From: a bacterium
GTDB lineage: Bacteria; Patescibacteriota; Minisyncoccia; UBA6257; 1-14-0-10-44-23
Assembly: GCA_030699515.1 (NCBI GenBank)
Contig: JAUYME010000034.1
Span: 1 to 6,736 of the forward strand
Length of the DNA stretch: 6,736 nt
Direction: 5' to 3'
A model generated the notes under the pieces. It did no database searches. It had not been told where the DNA came from and saw only the letters and a list, made by a program, of their open reading frames with translations. Of this stretch, positions 1 to 5,025 are shown one piece after another. How positions within the stretch are numbered: the stretch's first letter is position 1; each line of letters begins with the position of its first letter. The translations under genes were made by a program, and so were the position numbers.

Positions 1-592
1 TATCCACACATCAGGACACGGAAACATTGAAGAGCTTATTTGGATGAACCAGAAGGTAAACGCAAAGTACTTTATGCCAGCCTATGGCTACCACTCTATG
101 CTTAGAAATCACGCTCAGAGTGTGATTGATAAAGGAAGAGATCCCAAGAGCGTGATTATTCCGGACAACGGAAATGTGATTGAGATAGACAGCAGCGGAG
201 AGATGACCGTGTTGAAGGAGAAGGTGGCTCATAACATACTGGCAGTTGATGGATTTCGAGTTGGAGAGATTCAGGATGTTGTCATTCGAGACAGAAAGAC
301 GCTGACAAAGGACGGAATATTTGTTGTAGTGATTACTCTAGATTTACAAAGCGGAGAGATTAGAAAATCTTTAGACATAATTTCGCGAGGATTTATTTAT
401 CTTCGCGACAATCAAGAGTTAATGCAGGAAGCAAGAAAAGTGATTAAGACGGCCGTTATGAAATACAGCAAAGGGGCGCATCCAATTAGTTTTGACGAGG
501 TTAAAGCTTCCGTAAGCGATGAAGCCGCAAGATTCTTGCTAAACAAAACCGGGAAACGGCCAATTATTATACCTGTAATACTTGGAATGTAG
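1..592 (+). CDS. rnj: Ribonuclease J, C-terminal part (5' end outside window)
   Basis: The reading frame enters from the left edge (first full codon at base 2) and ends at TAG 590-592. The visible ~197 residues match the end of the RNase J metallo-beta-lactamase/beta-CASP nuclease: a motif-B-like IHTSGHG near bases 2-22, then the segment leading to motif C, then the C-terminal domain with VGEIQDVVIRDRKTL, DIISRGFIYLRDNQEL and the final helical/beta region. RNase J is a cytoplasmic 5'-3' exo- and endoribonuclease for mRNA decay and rRNA maturation. The catalytic HxHxDH motif lies upstream of the window and cannot be judged. Odd point: exactly 22 residues after the motif B His, where RNase J normally has the HG(E) motif C His, this protein has Tyr (TAT at 83-85, context FMPAYGYHSML). 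Family assignment is firm; whether it is an active nuclease is not shown. A palindromic terminator follows 74 bases after the stop. Confidence 0.93.
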   Translation, partial: IHTSGHGNIEELIWMNQKVNAKYFMPAYGYHSMLRNHAQSVIDKGRDPKSVIIPDNGNVIEIDSSGEMTVLKEKVAHNILAVDGFRVGEIQDVVIRDRKTLTKDGIFVVVITLDLQSGEIRKSLDIISRGFIYLRDNQELMQEARKVIKTAVMKYSKGAHPISFDEVKASVSDEAARFLLNKTGKRPIIIPVILGM

Positions 593-600
593 GGAAGGAG

Positions 601-652
601 AGGTTATAGGTTATAGGTTATAGGAAAGAAGAAGAGAGGTTATAGGTTATAG
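601..652. repeat. Heptad tandem repeat (AGGTTAT)n after RNase J
   Basis: Three perfect AGGTTAT units occupy 601-621, plus AGG at 622-624. A purine-rich spacer of 12 bases follows, then two more units at 637-650 plus AG. The TAG trinucleotides at 607, 614 and 621 fall in the three different reading frames. It begins 8 bases after the RNase J stop and lies before the terminator. It belongs to a set of 7-bp-period arrays in this window. Confidence 0.9.
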
Positions 653-665
653 AAAATCGGGATAG

Positions 666-701
666 AAAAGAATTATGTAATATATTATATAATTCTTTTT
701 T
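666..701 (+). terminator. Palindromic intrinsic terminator of RNase J gene
   Basis: Bases 666-682 and 683-699 are reverse complements over 17 bp with one G-U wobble, giving an AT-rich hairpin whose right arm runs into six T (696-701). The left arm starts with AAAA, so it could also act on the minus strand. It is 28/34 identical to the terminator at 3805-3838, with paired substitutions. The corA promoter starts 5 bases downstream. Confidence 0.72.
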
Positions 702-703
702 GT

Positions 704-712
704 TGCTATAAT
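704..712 (+). promoter_or_regulatory. Extended -10 promoter of corA, predicts leaderless mRNA
   Basis: TGCTATAAT is a perfect extended -10 element for a vegetative sigma factor (TGn followed by TATAAT at 707-712). Exactly six bases separate it from the ATG at 719, so the expected transcription start is the A of the start codon. No convincing -35 is visible; the region where it would lie is the right arm of the preceding terminator. There is no Shine-Dalgarno sequence, which fits a leaderless transcript. Confidence 0.6.
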
Positions 713-718
713 TTAGTT

Positions 719-1645
719 ATGCTAAGAATCTTCTATAAGAATAAGCAAATGCTTGAGCTGGAAGAGCGCCAGCGCTTTGAGCGAGGGGTTTTAATTGAAC
801 TTATAGATCCGACTAGTGAAGAAATTGAGTATTTGCATAAAAAGCTAAAGATTAATTCCAGCCTTATCCATGATGCTCTAGACCCATACGAAGTTCCAAG
901 GCTGGAAGCAGAACACGACAATAAATATGTCTTTCTTCGCTTCCCTGTTAAGGACGAAGGGGTAGTAAGCACAGTGCCCTTCCTTGTAGTTGCCGGCGAT
1001 CACTTTGTAATGTTTGTATCTTCAAAAAGACTTCCCCTAATTGATGAGCTCAATGAAACACTGGAAGATATTACCACCACTCAAAAAACTAAGATGGTGC
1101 TTCAAATTCTTGAGCGCATGCACAGCAACTATAAATCTTTGCTGTATGGAATAAACAAAGATATAAATTCACTTAGCTTAAGAGCGGCTGGCGTAAAAAT
1201 TGAAAATCGTGACATTATGAAGTTTATTGATTTTGAAGAATCGTTAAACGACTTTTTGAATGCCCTTGTCCCCTACAAAAATATCTTAAACAAGCTTTTG
1301 GACGGCAAGGCGCTGACGCTTTACAACGAAGATAAAGATTTAATTGAGGATTTGCTTTTAAGCAGTGATGAGCTTGTTCTGCTTTCCCAAACAAGTCTTA
1401 AGAGCTCTATTAACATTCGTGATGCCTACTCTACTGTGCTAACCAACAATTTAAACCGAGTAATTAAATTTTTAACTTCCCTAACAATTATTTTGACAGT
1501 GGCGGTTATTATTCCAAGCATTTACGGAATGAACTTGGATCTACCGTTGCAATCTCATCCTCATGCATTTTTGATAATTATGGCGATTACGGCGGCGATT
1601 TCTATTTTTTTGGTTTGGTTGTTCTCAAAAAAGAAGTGGTTATAA
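719..1645 (+). CDS. corA: CorA-family Mg2+/divalent cation transporter
   Basis: The 308-residue product has the usual CorA length and plan: a cytoplasmic alpha/beta domain (about 1-120), long helices including the stalk (about 121-250), two transmembrane helices near 251-269 and 284-302, and the YGMN signature at 269-272 at the end of TM1. It ends in the Lys-rich KKKWL typical of CorA C-termini. CorA forms a pentameric inner-membrane channel for Mg2+ (in some members Co2+, Ni2+ or Zn2+). The loop after GMN reads LDLPLQSHPHA and lacks the acidic MPEL motif of the classical group, so metal preference is uncertain. The start at 719 is supported by the -10 element six bases upstream; no Shine-Dalgarno is present. 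The last codons form the left arm of the terminator. It is probably monocistronic and converges with the VIT-like gene. No Mg2+ riboswitch leader can exist if the transcript is leaderless. Confidence 0.93.
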   Translation: MLRIFYKNKQMLELEERQRFERGVLIELIDPTSEEIEYLHKKLKINSSLIHDALDPYEVPRLEAEHDNKYVFLRFPVKDEGVVSTVPFLVVAGDHFVMFVSSKRLPLIDELNETLEDITTTQKTKMVLQILERMHSNYKSLLYGINKDINSLSLRAAGVKIENRDIMKFIDFEESLNDFLNALVPYKNILNKLLDGKALTLYNEDKDLIEDLLLSSDELVLLSQTSLKSSINIRDAYSTVLTNNLNRVIKFLTSLTIILTVAVIIPSIYGMNLDLPLQSHPHAFLIIMAITAAISIFLVWLFSKKKWL

Positions 1646-1658
1646 GCACTTCTTTTTT
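1627..1658 (+). terminator. corA terminator overlapping its stop codon
   Basis: AAAAAAGAAGTG (1627-1638) pairs perfectly with CACTTCTTTTTT (1647-1658). The 12-bp stem encloses an 8-base loop that contains the TAA stop (1643-1645), and the right arm ends in six T. Codons for KKKW thus double as the terminator arm. The A-rich left arm gives a possible reverse-strand terminator as well. Confidence 0.82.
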
Positions 1659-1660
1659 AA

Positions 1661-1688
1661 GAGTTAGGATATAGGAGTTAGGAGTTAG
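1661..1688. repeat. Heptad tandem repeat (GAGTTAG)n between corA and VIT-like gene
   Basis: Four contiguous 7-mers: GAGTTAG, GATATAG, GAGTTAG, GAGTTAG. TAG recurs at 1665, 1672, 1679 and 1686, covering all three frames on the plus strand. It starts two bases after the corA terminator. Confidence 0.88.
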
Positions 1689-1689
1689 C

Positions 1690-1726
1690 AAAAAAATAGA
1701 AGAAGCCCCACGGTGGCCGTGTTGGC
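1690..1726 (-). terminator. Probable terminator of the VIT-like gene
   Basis: Read on the minus strand, a GC-rich hairpin (plus-strand 1705-1726: five inner pairs 1709-1713/1717-1721, an internal loop, then three outer pairs) starts ten bases after the TAA stop. It is followed by a pyrimidine tract ending in seven T (plus-strand A run 1690-1697). The T run is offset by several bases from the stem, so this is moderately supported. Confidence 0.5.
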
Positions 1727-1735
1727 AATCGCTTT

Positions 1736-2242
1736 TTATAAAGCTTGTACTAAGTTAGAAGCTGCAATACCGACAAGGATTGCCAGGCCGCCAATAATCA
1801 TCATGCGCATACCCATTTTAAAAAGAGAAATGCGGGAAACTTTTGCGCTCCAGGCGCCGAGGAAGAATAAGGTGATGAGCGACAGGGCTACGGAGAAAAT
1901 GAATGCTTGGCTGATAGGAAAAATAAGGTAGGGAGCAAGCGGAATAAATCCGGCAATAAAGTAAGAAATAAACATTATAATCCCACCAATTATTACCGGC
2001 TTTGCATCTACTTTGGATTTGGCCTTGTATTCTTGCCCGTGGCTTTCCGACAGAAAACTGCCAACACCCATAGATAGCGCTTCAACAAATATTAAAACTA
2101 CTCCAGTAAGGATAACTGTGGCTTGCTCTACTCCGCCAACCACAATTCCGGAAAGCAGGCCAACCGTGGAAACAAGACTGTCCTCTACTCCGAAGATAAA
2201 GTTTTTTAGGAAATAAGAGCGAAGCTCTAGGTCTTTTAGCAT
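1736..2242 (-). CDS. VIT1/CCC1-family transporter-like protein, short form without metal-binding domain
   Basis: This 168-residue membrane protein has about five hydrophobic helices (near 15-37, 42-64, 83-105, 113-131 and 147-165), the helix count of the VIT1/CCC1 (vacuolar iron transporter) family. The N-terminal FGVEDSLVSTVGLLSGIVVGG is the characteristic first segment, with Asp21 at the position of the conserved TM1 Asp. EALSMGVGSFLSE with Met58 matches the conserved TM2 motif. Classical VIT1 has a long cytosolic metal-binding helical domain between TM2 and TM3; here only ~18 residues (65-82) separate them, as in plant VIT-like (VTL/nodulin-21) proteins. By family, the likely role is export of Fe2+ or Mn2+ from the cytosol, but the substrate is inferred. 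The ATG at 2242 fits the usual family N-terminus. It has no Shine-Dalgarno and only 14 bp separate it from the divergent surface-protein start. Confidence 0.85.
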   Translation of the reverse strand: MLKDLELRSYFLKNFIFGVEDSLVSTVGLLSGIVVGGVEQATVILTGVVLIFVEALSMGVGSFLSESHGQEYKAKSKVDAKPVIIGGIIMFISYFIAGFIPLAPYLIFPISQAFIFSVALSLITLFFLGAWSAKVSRISLFKMGMRMMIIGGLAILVGIAASNLVQAL

Positions 2243-2247
2243 ATAAT
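2242..2247 (+). promoter_or_regulatory. -10 element of the surface-protein gene
   Basis: A perfect TATAAT lies nine bases before the ATG at 2257. The predicted transcription start (~2254) leaves only about three leader bases. The hexamer shares base 2242 with the start codon of the divergent VIT-like gene. No TGn extension or clear -35 is visible, so any upstream element would lie inside the neighbouring gene. Confidence 0.5.
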
Positions 2248-2251
2248 GAAG

Positions 2252-2257
2252 ATAGTA
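2252..2257 (-). promoter_or_regulatory. Possible -10 element of the VIT-like gene
   Basis: On the minus strand TACTAT (4/6 to TATAAT) ends nine bases before the ATG at 2242, the same spacing as the facing TATAAT has to its own gene. If used, it gives a near-leaderless transcript. The match is weak and the call rests mainly on position. Confidence 0.3.
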
Positions 2258-3750
2258 TGCAGAAGAAAATATTAGGACTTATTTTAATTCTATCCTTTTC
2301 GCTGGTTTTTGCCAGCAATGTTTTGGCGCATGGCAATACTTACTACGACTACTCCCCCGACCCTTGGCAAAGCGCTCGCTTTGCCGCCAGCAGCGCTTCC
2401 GGCATTGAACAAGTTTTCCAGCCAAGGGCTGACATTGCACTAGAGGGATTTGATTTTTGGCTGGACAATATCGGTGCAAGCGGATCTATCAGCTTTAAAA
2501 TTTTAAACTCCCTTGGGTCTGTTCTGGCAACGGAGTCTTTGAACTTAGCGTCCACTGCTCAAAGTGCGGGCGGGACGAAAATCCATGTGGACCTGGACTC
2601 CAATCTAGAACTTTCTAGCTCTAACACCTATTCTATTCGCTTTTCTTCCTATCCGGCCGGGCTTGGAATTTACTATGCGGATACTATTTCCAGATTTTTA
2701 ACCCATAATGAAGTTTTTGTTTCAGAATTCTTGCTTGGCAAGGCCAGAATTAATGGGGTAGATCAAGAATTTACCTTTAAATACAGCCTGTACGGACAGG
2801 AAATTGGGGAGCTAAGTGAGGGAAGCGCAGAAGAAGAGGCTCCTGCCCCTGAAGATACGGAATTATTTATTACGGGAGCACAAGTGGCTAGCGTTACAGT
2901 AAACAGTGTTACCTTAACTTGGACAACAAGCAAAGCTGCAAATTCAGCGGCAACGGCACGAGAACAGCTTAACCCGCTTTACGTTATTTCCAGCGCATAC
3001 GATAACACTATGGAGCTGGAGCATTCCTTAACACTTACCGGACTAAAGAAAAACTTTAGCTATTTTGCCGACATTTATTCTACTGACAGCGAAGGAGAAA
3101 CCGTTTCTTCTTTTACAATTGGATTTCAAACGAATGATGAGGAAACTGTAGTAGACGAAGTAGACGAAGTAGACGAAGAGGAAAACTCTGATGTCATTTC
3201 GGACCCCGATCCGGAATCTAGTGATGACGAAGAGGAGGATGGTGAGGGTGGTGGTAGTGGTGATGGTGACCCCGCACCAGACGGTGCAGGGCAGGGCGAA
3301 GATGATTTAGCGTTGGCGGATAGTGACGGTGATGGACAGCCGGATTTTGATTTTGACAGCGAACCAACGGTAGATGCTCCTAGCCAGCCGGAGTTTATCG
3401 CAAGCACCGGTGATTCAAACAGTTTTTCAATTAGCTGGGACGAGCCAAGTTCCGGTGCGCCAAGCAGCGGATACAGGGTGGATGTTTTTGATGCGCACGG
3501 CAATTTGGTCAAGCAGTTTATCTTGGACACTAATACACGAATTCAGGAAATTAGCGGACTGGGAAATGGCGCTTATACAGTAATCATTTACAGCAATAAT
3601 GATGGAGTTTACGAAAAAATAGCTTTTAGCGAATTTGTAATTTCTGAAGAAGGCTCCGGGCTAAGAACCTTATTTTTGATAACGGCCCCTATTCTGCTTG
3701 TTTTGGCCTTGATTTGGTTCTTCTGGCGGAGAAGAAAAGAGAACCAGTAG
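2257..3750 (+). CDS. Secreted, C-terminally membrane-anchored surface protein with FN3-like domains and acidic Ca-binding-like linker
   Basis: The function is not recognised; the architecture is clear. The 497 residues comprise: a signal peptide 1-24 (KK, hydrophobic core, NVLA before HG); a beta-rich domain about 25-180, possibly a ligand-binding beta-sandwich; a first fibronectin-III-like domain about 203-293 (VTVNSVTLTWTTSKAANS is the typical strand B/C pattern); a very acidic low-complexity linker 294-372 with VDEVDEVDEE, Asp/Glu/Gly runs and DSDGDGQPDFDFD at 355-367, which resembles a thrombospondin type 3 or EF-hand-like Ca2+ loop; a second FN3 domain about 373-463; and a C-terminal helix 470-490 followed by RRRK. 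The charges predict export with the C-terminus in the cytoplasm. No LPXTG sortase motif is present. An adhesin or S-layer-associated role is an inference. The linker DNA contains slippage-prone repeats. The stop TAG lies inside a heptad repeat. Confidence 0.85.
   Translation: MQKKILGLILILSFSLVFASNVLAHGNTYYDYSPDPWQSARFAASSASGIEQVFQPRADIALEGFDFWLDNIGASGSISFKILNSLGSVLATESLNLASTAQSAGGTKIHVDLDSNLELSSSNTYSIRFSSYPAGLGIYYADTISRFLTHNEVFVSEFLLGKARINGVDQEFTFKYSLYGQEIGELSEGSAEEEAPAPEDTELFITGAQVASVTVNSVTLTWTTSKAANSAATAREQLNPLYVISSAYDNTMELEHSLTLTGLKKNFSYFADIYSTDSEGETVSSFTIGFQTNDEETVVDEVDEVDEEENSDVISDPDPESSDDEEEDGEGGGSGDGDPAPDGAGQGEDDLALADSDGDGQPDFDFDSEPTVDAPSQPEFIASTGDSNSFSISWDEPSSGAPSSGYRVDVFDAHGNLVKQFILDTNTRIQEISGLGNGAYTVIIYSNNDGVYEKIAFSEFVISEEGSGLRTLFLITAPILLVLALIWFFWRRRKENQ
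3151..3177 (+). repeat. In-frame 9-bp tandem repeat in the acidic linker
   Basis: GTAGACGAA occurs three times head to tail, coding VDE x3 at residues 299-307 of the surface protein. GGTG-rich triplet-like repeats follow at 3241-3270. Because the unit is 9 bp, gain or loss keeps the frame and changes only linker length. Confidence 0.9.
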
Positions 3751-3773
3751 TAAGTAGCTAGTAGTAAGTAGCA
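3746..3773. repeat. Heptad tandem repeat overlapping the surface-protein stop
   Basis: Four 7-mers: AGTAGTA, AGTAGCT, AGTAGTA, AGTAGCA, i.e. a 14-bp unit repeated twice. The array begins two bases before the TAG stop (3748-3750), so the gene's own stop codon is the first TAG of the array. Confidence 0.88.
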
Positions 3774-3783
3774 AGCCATTGAA

Positions 3784-3799
3784 GCAAACTGAAGTTTGC
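3784..3799. repeat. Short inverted repeat
   Basis: GCAAACT (3784-3790) and AGTTTGC (3793-3799) form a perfect 7-bp inverted repeat around GA. It has no following T run and lies just before the terminator. It may add a second hairpin to the 3' end of the surface-protein mRNA. Confidence 0.6.
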
Positions 3800-3802
3800 G
3801 AA

Positions 3803-3840
3803 ATAAAAGAGTTATGCAATATACTGCATAACTCTTTTAT
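3803..3840. terminator. Bidirectional palindromic terminator between surface-protein gene and ftsX
   Basis: A 16-bp perfect stem (3803-3818 with 3825-3840) encloses loop ATATAC. The arms end in A-rich (left) and T-rich (right) tracts, so it can terminate the surface-protein mRNA on the plus strand and the ftsX mRNA on the minus strand; the two genes converge here. Its core 3805-3838 is a diverged copy of 666-699, identical at 28 of 34 positions. Confidence 0.8.
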
Positions 3841-3845
3841 CGTAA

Positions 3846-3904
3846 TTTCGTAAATTTTCGCCCGCCTGCGCGCGACTCGCTCGCGCGGGCAGGTAGTTTC
3901 GTAA
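3846..3904. repeat. GC-rich hairpin element flanked by 8-bp direct repeats
   Basis: A GC-rich segment (about 3859-3893) sits in AT-rich surroundings. CCTGC plus GCGCGA (3865-3875) pairs with TCGCGC plus GCAGG (3881-3886, 3889-3893) around loop CTCGC, with a GG bulge. TTTCGTAA occurs on both sides (3846-3853 and 3897-3904). It resembles a REP/MITE-like insertion; no protein is encoded. It lies 7 bases downstream of the ftsX stop. Confidence 0.6.
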
Positions 3905-3911
3905 GAGAAGG

Positions 3912-4817
3912 CTAGGCCTTCAGGTAGCGCCTAATCGCTATCCAGCTGGAAGTGAGGCCAAGAACAAGGCCGATAATGAGCAGTACTGAAAATAGGTTAA
4001 AGAGATTGCTGTAGAAATAGCCTTCTATGTTGGTTTCCGGAATGAAAATGCGAAAGTAGGGTGATACAAATCCAACTGCGGGAGCGGCGAGCAATGTCGC
4101 TAAAACTGCGCCGAAGAAGCCGTAGAGCATCCCGCTAACCAGATATGGCCCTTTAATAAAGCTGTTGGATCCTCCAACCAGGCGCATAATTTCTATTTCG
4201 TTTCTGTTGGAATAAATGGCTAGCCGAATTGTATTAAAGGCAACAAGGCTGGCGGCAAGCGCGATAAAGAGAGTAATAACAAAACCGGCGCTATTCATTG
4301 TGTCTATGATTTTATTGAGTCGTTCTATTGCCAGCTGATTCTGTGCGAATGTAACACGCTCAATAAAAGGGTTAAATTCCGGATTTTCCAAGTAGGCGGC
4401 AATAACAGGATATTCTGTCGGGGAATTGGCCTGAATATTAATTGAGGCAAGAAGCGGGTTCTCCTGAAGCTCATCTATGGCCTGAGTTAGGGTTGCATCA
4501 TCAGCGTGGCGCTCTCTAAATCTTTCCAGGGCCTCGTCTCTTGAAATATACTCAAGCTCTTTTACCTCCGGAAGGGCTGATAGAGACTGCTCTATTTGAA
4601 AAATATCTTCTTCGGCAGTATTGGTTTTGAAATATACGGCTATATCAATTTTTTCCTGAAGAGATGCTACTGCCTGATCAGTAATTACGCCAAACATAAT
4701 TAAGCCCAAAAACATTACCAGGGCTAAAACCATTACAACGATTGTGGCTACTGAAAGCCAGGCGTGGCGCCAGAAATATTGAACTCCGTATCTTAGTACT
4801 CTTACTATACCTGTCAT
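3912..4817 (-). CDS. ftsX: Cell division ABC transporter subunit FtsX
   Basis: The 301 residues show the FtsX fold: a cytoplasmic N-terminus, TM1 about 21-44, an extracellular domain about 45-176, TM2 about 178-201, the conserved cytoplasmic RNEIEIMRLVGG segment at 205-216, TM3 about 225-250 and TM4 about 272-293, ending in a short basic tail. FtsX anchors FtsE in the membrane and, when FtsE hydrolyses ATP, its outer loop activates peptidoglycan hydrolases at the septum. The partner hydrolase is not in this window. It lies downstream of ftsE on the same strand, the expected order, but 202 bp away instead of overlapping. The start at 4817 gives a standard N-terminus; no Shine-Dalgarno is present, and a 7-bp hairpin ends three bases before the ATG. 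The bidirectional terminator at 3803-3840 probably ends its transcript. Confidence 0.94.
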   Translation of the reverse strand: MTGIVRVLRYGVQYFWRHAWLSVATIVVMVLALVMFLGLIMFGVITDQAVASLQEKIDIAVYFKTNTAEEDIFQIEQSLSALPEVKELEYISRDEALERFRERHADDATLTQAIDELQENPLLASINIQANSPTEYPVIAAYLENPEFNPFIERVTFAQNQLAIERLNKIIDTMNSAGFVITLFIALAASLVAFNTIRLAIYSNRNEIEIMRLVGGSNSFIKGPYLVSGMLYGFFGAVLATLLAAPAVGFVSPYFRIFIPETNIEGYFYSNLFNLFSVLLIIGLVLGLTSSWIAIRRYLKA

Positions 4818-4820
4818 ATT

Positions 4821-4837
4821 GTTTTGCTCTGCAAAAC
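4821..4837. repeat. Perfect 7-bp hairpin just upstream of ftsX start
   Basis: GTTTTGC and GCAAAAC (4821-4827, 4831-4837) pair around TCT. In the ftsX mRNA the stem ends three bases before the AUG, the place where a ribosome-binding site would be. Its core TTGCTCTGCAA is like the core TTGCTCCGCAA (minus strand) of the hairpin at the ftsE stop. Confidence 0.7.
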
Positions 4838-4932
4838 CGCAGATCTAAACGCGGATCGTCCGCCGAAGTCGGACTGGCGCTCGGTTACCCTCCAGAGGCG
4901 GGCAGGCGAGCGGCCGCGGATATACACGCGGA
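4837..4932. repeat. GC-rich insert bracketed by 19-bp direct repeats in the ftsE-ftsX gap
   Basis: Bases 4837-4855 and 4914-4932 are direct repeats identical at 16 of 19 positions; each is itself two related ~12-mers of the form CCGCrGATnTA / ACGCGGA. Between them lies a 58-bp GC-rich stretch with small inverted repeats (GTCCG/CGGAC at 4858-4862/4870-4874; CGCTCG/CGAGCG at 4878-4883/4907-4912). It shares CGGGCAGG with the GC-rich element near 3886-3893. No credible coding frame is present. Confidence 0.7.
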
Positions 4933-4960
4933 AGTTAATTAATTAATGTTTCTTATTTTT

Positions 4961-4995
4961 TAATCTTACTTCTTAATTCTAGCCTCTAACTTCTA
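4961..4995. repeat. Heptad tandem repeat in the ftsE-ftsX gap
   Basis: Five contiguous degenerate 7-mers, read on the minus strand (the gene strand) as TAGAAGT, TAGAGGC, TAGAATT, AAGAAGT, AAGATTA. It follows the ftsE stop by 24 bases. Confidence 0.78.
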
Positions 4996-4998
4996 ATT

Positions 4999-5025
4999 AT
5001 GTAAAATTGCGGAGCAATTTTACAT
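4999..5025. repeat. 12-bp perfect inverted repeat spanning the ftsE stop codon
   Basis: ATGTAAAATTGC (4999-5010) and GCAATTTTACAT (5014-5025) pair perfectly around GGA. The right arm contains the last ftsE codon and its stop (minus-strand ATG TAA). It has no T tract in either direction, so it is not a standard intrinsic terminator; protection of the 3' end or pausing is possible. Confidence 0.8.

Noticed and set aside
593..718. A Mg2+ riboswitch or other leader RNA upstream of corA
   Set aside because: The -10 element is six bases from the ATG, and the upstream DNA is accounted for by the heptad array and the RNase J terminator.
3126..3530. A 134-residue Ser/Pro-rich open frame on the minus strand
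   Set aside because: It is the antisense shadow of the Asp/Glu/Gly-rich linker of the surface protein, which has a signal peptide, domains and an anchor on the plus strand.
3660..3750. LPXTG-type sortase signal at the surface-protein C-terminus
   Set aside because: A hydrophobic helix and basic tail are present, but no LPXTG-like pentapeptide precedes them, so a simple transmembrane anchor is the better call.
4742..4942. A plus-strand open frame of 66 codons running through the ftsX start region
   Set aside because: It overlaps the conserved ftsX N-terminus in antisense and continues through repeat DNA, with no recognisable protein features.
4999..5025. Intrinsic terminator after ftsE
   Set aside because: The stem is perfect, but neither side has a T run, and ftsX downstream would be expected to be co-transcribed.
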